Below are positions 1 to 11,276 of a DNA stretch of 64,000 nt, piece after piece. The notes under the pieces were generated by a model, which saw nothing but the letters and a program-made list of their open reading frames with translations, made no database searches and had not been told where the DNA came from. Source of the stretch: Streptomyces sp. 6-11-2 (lineage in GTDB: Bacteria > Actinomycetota > Actinomycetes > Streptomycetales > Streptomycetaceae). A program made the position numbers and the translations under genes. The stretch covers positions 2,046,001 through 2,110,000 of the forward strand of contig NZ_BJOR01000001.1 of assembly GCF_006540305.1 (NCBI RefSeq). The letters run 5' to 3'. Numbering within the stretch: position 1 is the stretch's first letter; every line of letters starts with the position of its first letter.

Positions 1-220
1 TCCCCAGCCGTCTCGCTGGGGCGCCGAAGGAGCAAGTACCTCCCTTGAATCTCTCAGGCACCGTTACCGCGCGGGCGAGGCACATCTGAAAAGCGGGCCG
101 CTGGCGCAGTGGCTCCACCCAAGGTGCAAGCCGTGCACCGTCCGTCCGACGGCGGTCATGGCGAACCTCTCAGGTTCCGATGACAGATGGGGAGGACATG
201 GATCCGTCCTCGCCTGTCAT
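1..220 (+). promoter_or_regulatory. Tandem glycine riboswitch upstream of gcvT, 5' end cut by the window
   Basis: This is the leader of the glycine cleavage operon and should sense glycine. The core of a first aptamer is visible near 21-60 (gccgaaggagcaa, then ctctcaggca), but its 5' part lies outside the window. The second aptamer is complete: CATCTG at 83-88 pairs with CAGATG at 184-189 as P1, with core blocks near 115-128 and 165-175. A competing hairpin pairs 180-186 with 214-220 and 192-197 with 206-211. It shares bases 184-186 with P1, so the two folds exclude each other. The gcvT ribosome site lies just after it. Family assignment is firm; the switching mechanism is inferred. Confidence 0.9.
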
Positions 221-237
221 GCCTGGGAGACCGCCCG

Positions 238-1365
238 ATGAGCAGTACCGAACCCGACCGCCCCCGCCGCACCGCGCTCGACGCGCTGCACCGCTCGCTC
301 GGCGCGACGATGACCGACTTCGCCGGCTGGGACATGCCGCTGCGTTACGGCTCCGAGCGCGACGAGCACATCGCCGTGCGGACGAAGGCCGGCCTCTTCG
401 ACCTGTCCCACATGGGCGAGATCACCGTCACCGGCCCGCAGGCCGTCGCGCTGCTGAACCACGCCCTGGTCGGCAACATCGCCACGGTCGGCCTCGGCCG
501 CGCCCGCTACACCATGATCTGCCAGGCCGACGGCGGCATCCTGGACGACCTGATCGTCTACCGGCTGGGCGAGACCGAGTACCTGGTCGTGGCCAACGCC
601 TCCAACGCCCAGGTCGTGCTCGACGCGCTGACCGAGCGGGCGGCGGGCTTCGACGCCGAGGTGCGCGACGACCGTGACAGCTACGCGCTGCTCGCCGTGC
701 AGGGCCCCGAGTCCGCCGGCATCCTGAAGTCCCTCACCGACGCCGACCTGGAGGGCCTGAAGTACTACGCCGGGCTCCCCGGCACGGTCGCCGGCGTCCC
801 CGCGCTGATCGCGCGTACCGGCTACACCGGTGAGGACGGCTTCGAGCTGTTCGTGGCCCCGGGCGACGCGGAGAAGCTGTGGCAGGCGCTGACCGAGGCC
901 GGCGCGGACGCCGGGCTGGTCCCGTGCGGCCTGTCCTGCCGGGACACGCTGCGCCTGGAGGCGGGCATGCCGCTGTACGGGCACGAGCTGTCGACCTCGC
1001 TGACCCCGTTCGACGCGGGCCTCGGCCGGGTGGTCAAGTTCGAGAAGGAGGGCGACTTCGTGGGCCGCGAGGCGCTGCTGGCCGCCGCCGAGCGCGCAGC
1101 CGCCGAGCCGCCCCGGGTGCTCGTCGGCCTGGTCGCCGAGGGCCGCCGGGTCCCGCGCGCCGGGTACGCGGTCGTCGCGGGCGGTGAGGTGATCGGCGAG
1201 GTCACCTCCGGCGCCCCCTCCCCCACCCTGAGCAAGCCGATCGCCATGGCGTACGTCGACGCCGCGCACGCCGCTCCGGGCACGGCCGGTGTCGGTGTGG
1301 ACATCCGGGGCAACCACGAGCCGTACGAGGTCGTGGCGCTGCCCTTCTACAAGCGGCAGAAGTGA
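238..1365 (+). CDS. gcvT: Aminomethyltransferase, glycine cleavage T protein
   Basis: GcvT takes the aminomethyl group from lipoyl-GcvH and transfers the methylene to tetrahydrofolate, releasing ammonia, in the cytoplasmic glycine cleavage system. The 375-residue product is the usual family length and carries the hallmark stretch CRDTLRLEAGMPLYGHE near residue 240, plus the C-terminal barrel domain ending in EPYEVVALPFYKR. The ATG at 238 is chosen because GGGAGA lies at 225-230. An upstream in-frame start would put the riboswitch hairpin inside the gene. It is the first gene of gcvT-gcvH-glyA-sdaA. gcvP is not in this window, as is common in Streptomyces where it is encoded elsewhere. Confidence 0.97.
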   Translation: MSSTEPDRPRRTALDALHRSLGATMTDFAGWDMPLRYGSERDEHIAVRTKAGLFDLSHMGEITVTGPQAVALLNHALVGNIATVGLGRARYTMICQADGGILDDLIVYRLGETEYLVVANASNAQVVLDALTERAAGFDAEVRDDRDSYALLAVQGPESAGILKSLTDADLEGLKYYAGLPGTVAGVPALIARTGYTGEDGFELFVAPGDAEKLWQALTEAGADAGLVPCGLSCRDTLRLEAGMPLYGHELSTSLTPFDAGLGRVVKFEKEGDFVGREALLAAAERAAAEPPRVLVGLVAEGRRVPRAGYAVVAGGEVIGEVTSGAPSPTLSKPIAMAYVDAAHAAPGTAGVGVDIRGNHEPYEVVALPFYKRQK

Positions 1366-1389
1366 CACGGCCGTAGTCGCCACGGAGTC

Positions 1390-1404
1390 GACGTGAGACA
1401 CGTC
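1390..1404 (+). other. Small hairpin between gcvT and gcvH
   Basis: GACGTG at 1390-1395 and CACGTC at 1399-1404 form a 6-bp stem with a 3-base loop in the 110-base gap between gcvT and gcvH. It could be an mRNA processing or stability element. No T-run follows, so a terminator is unlikely. Confidence 0.3.
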
Positions 1405-1475
1405 ACCCCTGGTCACGCACGCCTTTCGCACTCCCCATACATCACCATTGACCCGCGTACAGGAGAATTCTGGCC

Positions 1476-1853
1476 ATGAACAACCCTCAGCATCTGCGCT
1501 ACAGCAAGGAGCACGAGTGGCTGTCGCCCGTCGAGGACGGCGTGGCGACGGTCGGCATCACGGAGTTCGCGGCCAACGCGCTCGGCGATGTCGTCTACGC
1601 CCAGCTCCCGGAGGTCGGCGACACGGTGGCCGCGGGCGAGACCTGCGGTGAGCTGGAGTCGACCAAGTCGGTGTCCGACCTGTACTCCCCCGTCAGCGGT
1701 GAGGTCACCGAGTTCAACGAGGACGTGGTGAACGACCCGTCGCTGGTGAACTCCGCGCCCTTCGAGGGCGGCTGGCTGTTCAAGGTGCGCCTGGCCGAGG
1801 AGCCCGCCGGCCTGCTCTCCGCCGACGAGTACGCCGCCGAGACGGCCGGCTGA
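1476..1853 (+). CDS. gcvH: Glycine cleavage system H protein
   Basis: GcvH is the small lipoyl carrier that shuttles the aminomethyl intermediate between the P, T and L proteins. The product has 125 residues, the family norm. The lipoylation site is Lys64 in [11 protein letters not shown], the expected beta-hairpin context. The ATG at 1476 follows a GGAG site at about 1462. It lies 110 bases after gcvT and 17 bases before glyA, so it is co-transcribed with at least glyA. Confidence 0.97.
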   Translation: MNNPQHLRYSKEHEWLSPVEDGVATVGITEFAANALGDVVYAQLPEVGDTVAAGETCGELESTKSVSDLYSPVSGEVTEFNEDVVNDPSLVNSAPFEGGWLFKVRLAEEPAGLLSADEYAAETAG

Positions 1854-1870
1854 GAATCGGACGCACGCAC

Positions 1871-3133
<1,263 letters not shown>

Positions 3134-3234
3134 GTCCCGTTCCGAGGAGTGCCGTGTGCGGGCCGGAGAACCCGGCCCGTGCGCGGCGCCCCGCCCCTGG
3201 CACCCCCAGCACCACCCCGTCTTGAGGAGTCACC

Positions 3235-4602
<1,368 letters not shown>

Positions 4603-4609
4603 CGTGGTC

Positions 4610-4633
4610 CGGCCCGTGCCGCCGTACGGGCCG
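4610..4633. terminator. Hairpin between convergent sdaA and the zinc-ribbon gene
   Basis: CGGCCCGT at 4610-4617 pairs with ACGGGCCG at 4626-4633 around an 8-base loop. It lies exactly in the 31-base gap between two convergent genes and can serve both strands. There is no T-run, as is usual for Streptomyces terminators. Confidence 0.6.
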
Positions 4634-5734
4634 CTACCTCCTGACGCTCAGCCAGACGATCAGCGCGACGACCGCGAGCGCCACGAGCGAGGCGGCGACG
4701 ATCTTGCCGGTGCTGTACGGGCGCTCGCCGACCACCTCGCCGGTGCGGGCGTTCACCGTGACCTGCCAGGTCCGCCCGGCGTGGAGGTAGGTGAGGAACC
4801 ACACCGGGAGCAGCATCAGCTTGAAGGTGACGTCGGAGTAGCGGGTGTCGACCGATTCGACCCGCTGCTCGTCGCCCCCGATGTCCCTGCGGCAGTCGCC
4901 CTCGATGACCTCGGCCATCCGCTGCTTGGCCGTCTCCAGGCCGGCCTCGGGCTCGATGTCGTAGCGCACCGTCTGGAAGCCCGCCAGGTACTCCTCCTGG
5001 TAGGGCCTGGCCTCCTCCAGCGGCCAGGGCGTGAGCTTGTCCAGCTGCTTGGCGGTGACGTGGCCGGTGCCCGGCACCAGGACGTCGTCGAAGTCCCGGG
5101 AGACCGTTCCGGAGGCCGGGTACCAGCGGGTGTGCCGCACCTGCTCGGTCACGGTGCGGGTCTCGCCGTTCTCGGTGACGGTGCGCGTCACGGTCTCGTA
5201 GTAGTACTCACCGCGCCGGCCCCGGTAGCTGGAGTCGGTGGCCGCGTCGTACGTCCAGTGCGGCAGGTAGCTGCCCTTGAAGGACTCCGCCTCGGTGACC
5301 TTCTTCAGGTCCTTGGGGGCGAACCAGCGGGAGGACGTCCACGCGCGCAGCGCGTCCCGGGCCGCGTCCCGGTCCAGCCCGAAGGGGACGACGGCCTCGG
5401 GGACGACCCGCTCGGTGGCGTTGGCGTCGGCCACCAGGGGCGTGGCGCAGAACTGGCACCGCACGGAGAGCGTGTTGCTCTCCGTGCGGGCCCCGCAGCC
5501 CGGGCAGACGAAGGTGTTCACGGAGCCGGGCCCGGCCTGCGGTTTGGCGGGGAGGGCCGCCAGTTCCTGGATCGGATGCTCCCGCACCGCCCGCGGGACG
5601 GGCACGATGGCCTGCTGGTGCCGGCAGTAGGGGCAGCGCAGCGCGTCGGTCCCCGGGGCGTACTCCACGGTGGCGCCACAGGCCTCGCACGGGTACGAGC
5701 GGGCGGAGGCGGCGGTGGCCTGGTCCTCGGTCAT
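4634..5734 (-). CDS. Zinc-ribbon membrane protein, YdjG-like
   Basis: The 366-residue protein begins with two zinc ribbons: CEACG...CPYC at about residues 16-37 and CPGCG...CQFC at about 77-97. A central domain rich in charged and aromatic residues follows, with one C-terminal membrane helix (about 341-360) and a short basic tail. This matches Bacillus subtilis YdjG in outline, which I recall as a membrane partner of the SPFH protein YdjI in PspA recruitment. The upstream neighbour is an SPFH protein 19 bases away on the same strand, so the two are an operon. The Bacillus parallel is inference from domain layout. No enzymatic motif is visible. Confidence 0.75.
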   Translation of the reverse strand: MTEDQATAASARSYPCEACGATVEYAPGTDALRCPYCRHQQAIVPVPRAVREHPIQELAALPAKPQAGPGSVNTFVCPGCGARTESNTLSVRCQFCATPLVADANATERVVPEAVVPFGLDRDAARDALRAWTSSRWFAPKDLKKVTEAESFKGSYLPHWTYDAATDSSYRGRRGEYYYETVTRTVTENGETRTVTEQVRHTRWYPASGTVSRDFDDVLVPGTGHVTAKQLDKLTPWPLEEARPYQEEYLAGFQTVRYDIEPEAGLETAKQRMAEVIEGDCRRDIGGDEQRVESVDTRYSDVTFKLMLLPVWFLTYLHAGRTWQVTVNARTGEVVGERPYSTGKIVAASLVALAVVALIVWLSVRR

Positions 5735-5753
5735 GGTGGTCGTCCCCGCCCGC

Positions 5754-6869
5754 TCAGGCCTGGGGCGGCAGCGGCGGCGGGACGCTGCCGAAGAGGCGTT
5801 CGACCTCCGGGACCTGTTCGGCGGGGAGCCAGCCGGACATGCCGTTCTGCCAGACCAGGGTGGTCCGGGTGAGGGTGCCGGCGCCGATCAGGCCGGTCAG
5901 CGCGGCACTGTCGTACGGGCCCTGCTGGGCGCCGCCGACGCCGATGAACCACTGCTGCTGGGGCAGCGGCGGCGGGGTGGCGGCGGGCGAGGGGGCCGCT
6001 GCGGCGGGGGGCTGCTGCGGGGCGAGACCCTCCGCCATGCGCCGGCCTAGGGCCATGCCGACACCCAGTCCGACGCCCTCGCCCGCGGCGCCGGGGTTGC
6101 GCGCGGCGTCGCCGATCGCGTCGGCCGCCTGGAGCTGGGTGTACTGGTCGAGGTCGCCCACGATCCCCATCCGGGAGCGGGCGTCGACGGCGGCCTCGAC
6201 CTCGGGCGGCAGCGAGATGTTCTCGATGATGAACTTGGGGACGGCGATGCCGACCGGGGCCAGCTCCTCGGTGAGGGCGCCCGCCAGCCTGGCGCCGAGC
6301 CCGTCCTGCCGGGTGGCCAGGTCCAGCATCGGCACCCCGGCCGTGGCCAGGGCGGTGGCCAGCCGGCCGACGATCAGCTGCCGCAGGTACTCCTGCACCT
6401 CCTCGGTGCGGAACTGCGGGTCGGTGCCGGCCAGTTCGCGCAGCAGCGCGGCGGCGTCCACGACACGGGCGGCGAAGGCGCCGAAGGCCCGCAGCCGGAC
6501 CATGCCGAACTCGGGGTCGCGGACGATGACGGGGTTCTGGGTGCCCCACTTGAGGTCGGTGAACTGGCGGGTCGTGACGAAGTAGACCTCGGCCTTGAAG
6601 GGCGAGTGGAAGCCGTACTTCCAGCCCTTCAGGGTGGACAGCACCGGCAGGTTCTGCGTCTCCAGGGTGTAGGTGCCGGGCGTGAAGACGTCGGCGATCT
6701 GCCCCTCGTTGACGAAGACCGCCGTCTGCGACTCGCGGACGACGAGCTTGGCGCCCATCTTGATCTCGTTCTCGTAGCGCGGGAAGCGCCAGACGATGGT
6801 GTCGCGGCTGTCGTCGGTCCACTCGACGATGTCGATGAACTCACCACGTATACGGTCCATCAGCCCCAT
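5754..6869 (-). CDS. SPFH/Band-7 domain protein with C-terminal GYF-like domain, YdjI-like
   Basis: The 371-residue protein has an N-terminal YdjI/virion-core-type SPFH domain (about 1-240), an Ala/Pro/Gln-rich linker (about 270-305), and a GYF_2-type domain beginning QQWFIGVGGAQQGPYD near residue 306. No signal peptide or clear membrane helix is seen, so attachment probably depends on a partner, for example the zinc-ribbon membrane protein encoded next. SPFH proteins organise membrane microdomains or scaffold stress proteins. GYF_2 domains bind proline-rich peptides. The start at 6869 follows a G-rich ribosome site. It is divergent from the PI-PLC gene. Confidence 0.85.
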   Translation of the reverse strand: MGLMDRIRGEFIDIVEWTDDSRDTIVWRFPRYENEIKMGAKLVVRESQTAVFVNEGQIADVFTPGTYTLETQNLPVLSTLKGWKYGFHSPFKAEVYFVTTRQFTDLKWGTQNPVIVRDPEFGMVRLRAFGAFAARVVDAAALLRELAGTDPQFRTEEVQEYLRQLIVGRLATALATAGVPMLDLATRQDGLGARLAGALTEELAPVGIAVPKFIIENISLPPEVEAAVDARSRMGIVGDLDQYTQLQAADAIGDAARNPGAAGEGVGLGVGMALGRRMAEGLAPQQPPAAAAPSPAATPPPLPQQQWFIGVGGAQQGPYDSAALTGLIGAGTLTRTTLVWQNGMSGWLPAEQVPEVERLFGSVPPPLPPQA

Positions 6870-7000
6870 GGCCCGTCCCCCGTTTCCTCTGCGTACGGCT
6901 CACTCCGCGACCGCACGATAGCAATCGCCGCCGGTCCGGGGATCCGGCCCTCGTGCGAACCTGTTCCCCCGGGGGCTACCGCACGGTAACCGTCGTTCCC

Positions 7001-7006
7001 TACGCT
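7001..7006 (+). promoter_or_regulatory. Likely -10 element for the PI-PLC gene
   Basis: TACGCT fits the Streptomyces -10 pattern TAnnnT, about 37 bases before the ATG, with an AAAGGGAGTT ribosome site between. No good -35 is visible. A short palindrome CGGTAACCG at 6984-6992 just upstream could be an operator. Confidence 0.4.
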
Positions 7007-7042
7007 TCCGCTCAACTCAACTACGAACAAAGGGAGTTGGCC

Positions 7043-8074
7043 ATGCGTGGGACGAGAGGACCGGCAGCCTTACTGGGTGCCGTCGCGCTGCTGACGGCGG
7101 TTCCCGGCAACGCCCGTGCGGCGGAGCCGACGTTCTCGGGGACGACGGCGATCGGTACGCACAACGCGTACGAGAAGGCCAAGTACACGTACTTCGCGCA
7201 GGCGCTGGACTCCGGCGCCTCGCTGCTCGAAATCGACGTCTACACCGACCCGTTGACCCGGCGCTGGCGGGTCAGCCACAGCAATCCGCTGGGCAACGAC
7301 AACAACTGCGAGGCCGCGAAGACCCCCGGCGAGCTGTACGGCAGGAGCCGCAACCAGGACCTCGGAAGCTGCCTGGACAACATCGCCGCCTGGCATCAGC
7401 TGCACCCCGACCACCGGCCGATCGTCTTCAAGATGGAGATGAAGAACGGCTTCAACAACACCCTCGGCCTCGGGCCCGCCGCGTTCGACACCCTGGTCCG
7501 GCAGAAGCTCGGCGACATGGTCTACAAGCCGTCGGACCTGCTGGGCGGGAAACACCCCTCGCTGGACGCGGCCGCGAAGGCCGACGCCTGGCCGTCCCGG
7601 GACGCCCTGACCGGCAAGGTCCTCTTCGAGCTGATCCCCGGCACGGTGGAGCAGGCCAACCCCTTCGACCACTACTGGACCGACCAGGAGTACGGCGACC
7701 ACCTGCGCGACCTGTACGCGGCCGGGACCATCACCTCCGCCCAGGCCTTCCCCGCCGTGCTCGGCGCCGCCGCCGGCGACCCGCGCGCGAGCCGTTACGA
7801 CGCCTCGATCCGCCCCTGGTTCGTGTTCTTCGACGGCGACGCGGCGACCTACGTCGGCCAGGGCTACGACACGTCCTTCTACGCCCGGAACCACTACATC
7901 CTGATCACGACGGACGCGGCCGGCGTGGCCCCGGCGATCTCCTCGACCGCCCCCACGGACGCCGAGGTGGCCGCCCGCCTCTCCCTCCTGGCCGGGCACC
8001 ACGCCAGCGTGATCACCTCGGACTGGTCGGCCAAGCCTGCCGCCGTACTGGGTTCGGTGGTCCCCCGGAGCTGA
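7043..8074 (+). CDS. Secreted Ca2+-dependent phosphatidylinositol-specific phospholipase C
   Basis: The enzyme should cleave phosphatidylinositol to diacylglycerol and inositol phosphate outside the cell. The 343-residue protein starts with a Sec signal peptide (MRGTRGPAALLGAVALLTAV, cleavage after ARA near residue 27). His40 in IGTHNAY and His79 in RVSHSNP are 39 residues apart, the same spacing I remember for the catalytic pair of Streptomyces antibioticus PI-PLC1. EIDVY and KMEMKNG supply acidic metal-binding positions. The ATG at 7043 is chosen because AGGGAGTT lies at 7030-7038 and the signal peptide starts there. It is first in a run of three secreted or envelope hydrolases. Confidence 0.85.
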   Translation: MRGTRGPAALLGAVALLTAVPGNARAAEPTFSGTTAIGTHNAYEKAKYTYFAQALDSGASLLEIDVYTDPLTRRWRVSHSNPLGNDNNCEAAKTPGELYGRSRNQDLGSCLDNIAAWHQLHPDHRPIVFKMEMKNGFNNTLGLGPAAFDTLVRQKLGDMVYKPSDLLGGKHPSLDAAAKADAWPSRDALTGKVLFELIPGTVEQANPFDHYWTDQEYGDHLRDLYAAGTITSAQAFPAVLGAAAGDPRASRYDASIRPWFVFFDGDAATYVGQGYDTSFYARNHYILITTDAAGVAPAISSTAPTDAEVAARLSLLAGHHASVITSDWSAKPAAVLGSVVPRS

Positions 8075-8165
8075 TGTTCGAACGCCCTGAAGGGATCGTC
8101 CGTACCAGTTGCGGGGCAGAACCCAACCAATGACTCCTCCCCCACGGCACCTTCAGGGAGTGTGC

Positions 8166-8723
8166 ATGCTGCAGGGCATCGACGTGAGCGCCTACCAGTC
8201 CTCCACCTACGGCACGAGCGGCCTCTCCTTCGTCTTCATCAAGGCGACGGAGGGCCGTTCGTACGTCAACTCCAAGCTCAGCGCCCAGACCAAGCACGGC
8301 CGCGACGCCGGTCTCGTGGTCGGCTTCTACCACTTCCTGTGGCCGGGCAACATCACCGCGCAGGCGGAGTACTTCGTCTCCCACGCACCCGAGAAGGCCG
8401 GCGACGTCCTCGCCGTCGACTGGGAGACGACGGGCGAGGGCACGCACGCGAGCAACGCGGAGAAGGACGCGTTCATCCGCAAGGTCAAGGCCCTGCGCCC
8501 GCACAACCGGGTCGTGCTCTACACGAACAGGGACTTCTGGCTGAACATCGACACCACCTCCTACGCGGGCGACGGCCTGTGGATCGCCGACTACGTCGCC
8601 GCGGGGCAGCCCCGGATCAAGGCCAAGTGGCTCTTCCACCAGTACACCGACGACCCGGTGGACAAGGACGTGGCGAACTTCTCCGGCAAGGCGGCGCTCA
8701 ACGAGTGGGCGCAGGGCGCTTGA
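8166..8723 (+). CDS. GH25-family muramidase-like protein without signal peptide
   Basis: Glycoside hydrolase family 25 enzymes cleave the MurNAc-GlcNAc bond of peptidoglycan. The 185-residue product is just the catalytic barrel. Asp6 in GIDVSAYQ and the pair Asp85/Glu87 in AVDWETT are the canonical catalytic positions. GFYHF and the C-terminal FHQYTDD block also fit. The ATG at 8166 has GGAG at 8157-8160. The protein starts directly with the catalytic fold, with no Sec or Tat leader and no cell-wall-binding repeats, so how it reaches the wall is unclear. It may leave by lysis or non-classical export, or be a phage-derived lysozyme remnant. Confidence 0.85.
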   Translation: MLQGIDVSAYQSSTYGTSGLSFVFIKATEGRSYVNSKLSAQTKHGRDAGLVVGFYHFLWPGNITAQAEYFVSHAPEKAGDVLAVDWETTGEGTHASNAEKDAFIRKVKALRPHNRVVLYTNRDFWLNIDTTSYAGDGLWIADYVAAGQPRIKAKWLFHQYTDDPVDKDVANFSGKAALNEWAQGA

Positions 8724-8917
8724 CCGGCTCTTCGCCACGGAGACGTCCTGACCGAGGCGATGAGCCGCCGATCGAGTGGCCTGCATCACTTGGCGATTTT
8801 CAGCGTGATCACACAACCGTTGACGGATCTTGCGGGTCTGCTGGGTGAGTCGTCCCGCCCTGGCGGTGCGGCGTTTCCACCCCCCTCGCTCCTCACGAAG
8901 GACATCGCTGATCCGTT

Positions 8918-11215
8918 ATGGGTAGACCTCGCTACATCTGGGGTACGGCTGCCGTGGCCACGGCAGGAATTGTCGGAGGGCTTTTACTGAGCACAGGCTC
9001 CGACCAGCCGGGCAACGCCGCTGATGGTGACGGCAAGCCGGGTCCCGTCACAAGCCAGGCCCTCACCGCCGAGCTGCCGACGACCGAGCACGGCACCAAG
9101 GCCTCTCTGAAGCAGGAGCGGACCGAGCCGTTCAGCATGCTCGGCATCACCTGGAGCGACCCCTCGGCACGGGTCGAGGGCACGATCGAGGCCCGCACCC
9201 GTGCCGTGGGATCCGGTCAGTGGTCGGACTGGCTGCGGTTGGACGGTGGTGGCGGTCAGGGCGAGGCGGCCGCCCGGCGCGGCGGTACGGAACCGGCCTG
9301 GGTGGGGCCCTCCGACGGAGTGGAGGTGCGGGTCACCGCGGGCGGCCGTACGTCCGATCGTCTGCCTGCCGGGTTGCGTCTGGACATGGTCGATCCCGGC
9401 AAGGGCGCCACCGGCGCCGCGAACGGCACCGGAGCGATGGAGCCGGCGGCCTTCCAGGTCGACGCGCCCGACGATCCGTCCGAGTCGCCCGACCCCACGG
9501 AGGGTCAACCGGCCGACTCCCCGCCGGCCGAGACTCCGGCCGGCGACGATCCCACCACCGATCCGGCCGAGTCCGAGACCCCGGCCGAGTCCACCCCGCC
9601 GAGCCAGGCGCCGAGTTCTTCCGCACCGGCCTCCCAGCCCCCGTCCACACCCCCCAGCCCCAGTGCCACCGCGCCCGCGGGTCCCCCGTCCACCGCGCCC
9701 AGGCCGGCGATCGTGTCGCGGGCCGGGTGGGGCGCCGACGAGTCGATCAGTCCCGAGGCGCCCGACTACCTGCCCGGTGGCAAGATCAAGGCGGTGGTGG
9801 TCCACCACACCGCCGAGAGCAACACCTACACCTGCGCCGACGCCCCCGCGGTCGTCCGCGGCATCTACGCGTACCACGTCAAGCAGTTGGGCTGGAAAGA
9901 CGTCGGCTACAACTTCCTGGTCGACAAGTGCGGCACGGTCTACGAGGGCCGCAAGGGCGGAGTGGACCGGCCGGTGATGGGCGCCCACGCCTACGGCTTC
10001 AACTCCGAGACCGCCGGCATCTCCGTCCTGGGCACCTACACCGATGTCGCGCCGAGCGACGCCGCGCTGACCTCGGTCGCCAGGATCGCCGCCTGGAAGC
10101 TCGGGCAGTACGGCGTGGACCCGGCCGGCACGACCACCCTCACCGCGGGTGACAGCGGCCGCAGCTACGCCGGCAAGACCTGGGCCAAGGGCGGGAAGCT
10201 GAGCCTGCCGACCATTCACGGGCACCGCGACAACTTCAACACCCAGTGCCCCGGCAACGCGTACTACGCCAAGCTGCCCACCGTCCGCGCCTGGGCGGCC
10301 GGTCCCGTCACCGGGCTGACGATCAAGTCCGTCACCGGAGCGGGGCTGTCCGGCACGACGTACTACACCAAGGCCGCGATCACCGTGAACTGGGCGGCCA
10401 CCACACCGTCCGCGCTGATCGGCACGTACGAACTCCTGGTCGACGGACAGCCGGTGGCCACGGCCGCGGGGACCGCCACCTCGGCCAAGGCCACGCTGAC
10501 GCCGGGCAGCCACCAGGTGCAGGTCCGCGCCACCCACCAGTCCGGCAGGACGGCCACCTCCACGGCGGCCACGGTCGTCGCGGAAACCACCGCCCCCACC
10601 TTCCCCACCAAGCCGGCCCTGGCACTGCGCGCGGGAACGGTGAGCACCACCGCGGTCCCGGTTACCCTGAGCTGGAAGGCGGCCGACAACACCGCCCTCA
10701 AGGAGGTCAGGCTCACCGCCCCGGCCGCCGCCACGTACGGGCCGACCGCGACCGGTGCGAGCCTCACCGCCAAGCCGGGTGCGGCGACCACCTGGTCCCT
10801 GACCGCGTACGACCTGGCGGGCAACACCGGCACGGCCAGCGTGTCCGGCACCCCCGTCATCGTCCAGGAGACGGCCGCGACGAAGGCCGGCACCTGGACG
10901 AGCAAGTCCTCGACCAGCTACCTGGGCGGCGCCTCCTCCACCAGCTCGACCAAGAACGCCTCCCTGACCTGGACCTTCACCGGCCGCTCCGTGGCCTGGC
11001 TGGTCTCCCGGGCCGCCACCTCCGGGCAGGCGGACATCTACGTCGACGGCACCAAGACCGCCACGGTCGACCTGAAGTCGGCGACGACCAAGTACCGTGA
11101 CGCGATCTGGACCAAGAGCTGGTCCACCAGCGCGAAGCACACGATCAAGATCGTGGTCGTCGGCACCGCGGGCCGCCCCGCCGTCACCACGGACGGCATC
11201 GTCTACCTCAAGTAG
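8918..11215 (+). CDS. Secreted N-acetylmuramoyl-L-alanine amidase with PGRP domain
   Basis: The enzyme should cut the amide bond between MurNAc and the stem peptide. The 765-residue protein has an N-terminal membrane or signal segment (about 7-27), a beta-rich region (about 45-165), a Pro/Ser/Thr/Glu-rich spacer (about 180-265), and an amidase/PGRP domain (about 266-460). The zinc ligands are seen in VVVHHTAES and in HGHRDNFNTQCPG. Two Ig-like or fibronectin-like modules follow (about 465-660), then a C-terminal beta domain. The spacer suggests the catalytic part is held away from the membrane. A strong hairpin follows the stop. The start has only a distant GAAGGA ribosome site. Confidence 0.88.
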   Translation: MGRPRYIWGTAAVATAGIVGGLLLSTGSDQPGNAADGDGKPGPVTSQALTAELPTTEHGTKASLKQERTEPFSMLGITWSDPSARVEGTIEARTRAVGSGQWSDWLRLDGGGGQGEAAARRGGTEPAWVGPSDGVEVRVTAGGRTSDRLPAGLRLDMVDPGKGATGAANGTGAMEPAAFQVDAPDDPSESPDPTEGQPADSPPAETPAGDDPTTDPAESETPAESTPPSQAPSSSAPASQPPSTPPSPSATAPAGPPSTAPRPAIVSRAGWGADESISPEAPDYLPGGKIKAVVVHHTAESNTYTCADAPAVVRGIYAYHVKQLGWKDVGYNFLVDKCGTVYEGRKGGVDRPVMGAHAYGFNSETAGISVLGTYTDVAPSDAALTSVARIAAWKLGQYGVDPAGTTTLTAGDSGRSYAGKTWAKGGKLSLPTIHGHRDNFNTQCPGNAYYAKLPTVRAWAAGPVTGLTIKSVTGAGLSGTTYYTKAAITVNWAATTPSALIGTYELLVDGQPVATAAGTATSAKATLTPGSHQVQVRATHQSGRTATSTAATVVAETTAPTFPTKPALALRAGTVSTTAVPVTLSWKAADNTALKEVRLTAPAAATYGPTATGASLTAKPGAATTWSLTAYDLAGNTGTASVSGTPVIVQETAATKAGTWTSKSSTSYLGGASSTSSTKNASLTWTFTGRSVAWLVSRAATSGQADIYVDGTKTATVDLKSATTKYRDAIWTKSWSTSAKHTIKIVVVGTAGRPAVTTDGIVYLK

Positions 11216-11227
11216 CACCACCCCGCC

Positions 11228-11261
11228 GGGCCCGGCGACGCCCCACACCGTCGCCGGGCCC
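11228..11261. terminator. Terminator between amidase and convergent MerR gene
   Basis: A perfect 12-bp stem (11228-11239 with 11250-11261) encloses a 10-base loop. It sits midway in the 61-base gap between convergent genes, so it probably works in both directions. Confidence 0.8.
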
Positions 11262-11276
11262 GTACGGCCCCCGCTG

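Noticed and set aside
217..1431. Long open frame antisense to gcvT (404 codons)
   Set aside because: High G+C opens long frames opposite real genes. The sense frame has GC3 bias, conserved motifs and a riboswitch in front; the antisense product is Arg/Gly/Val-rich without motifs.
8724..8917. Possible ydaO/c-di-AMP riboswitch before the amidase
   Set aside because: Such switches precede many Streptomyces wall-hydrolase genes, so I looked for the conserved core blocks; they are not present, and the 194-base spacer is too short for the whole structure with promoter.
8984..11248. 754-codon frame antisense to the amidase
   Set aside because: Gly/Arg/Val-rich composition with no recognisable motif, and it would run through the terminator at 11228-11261.
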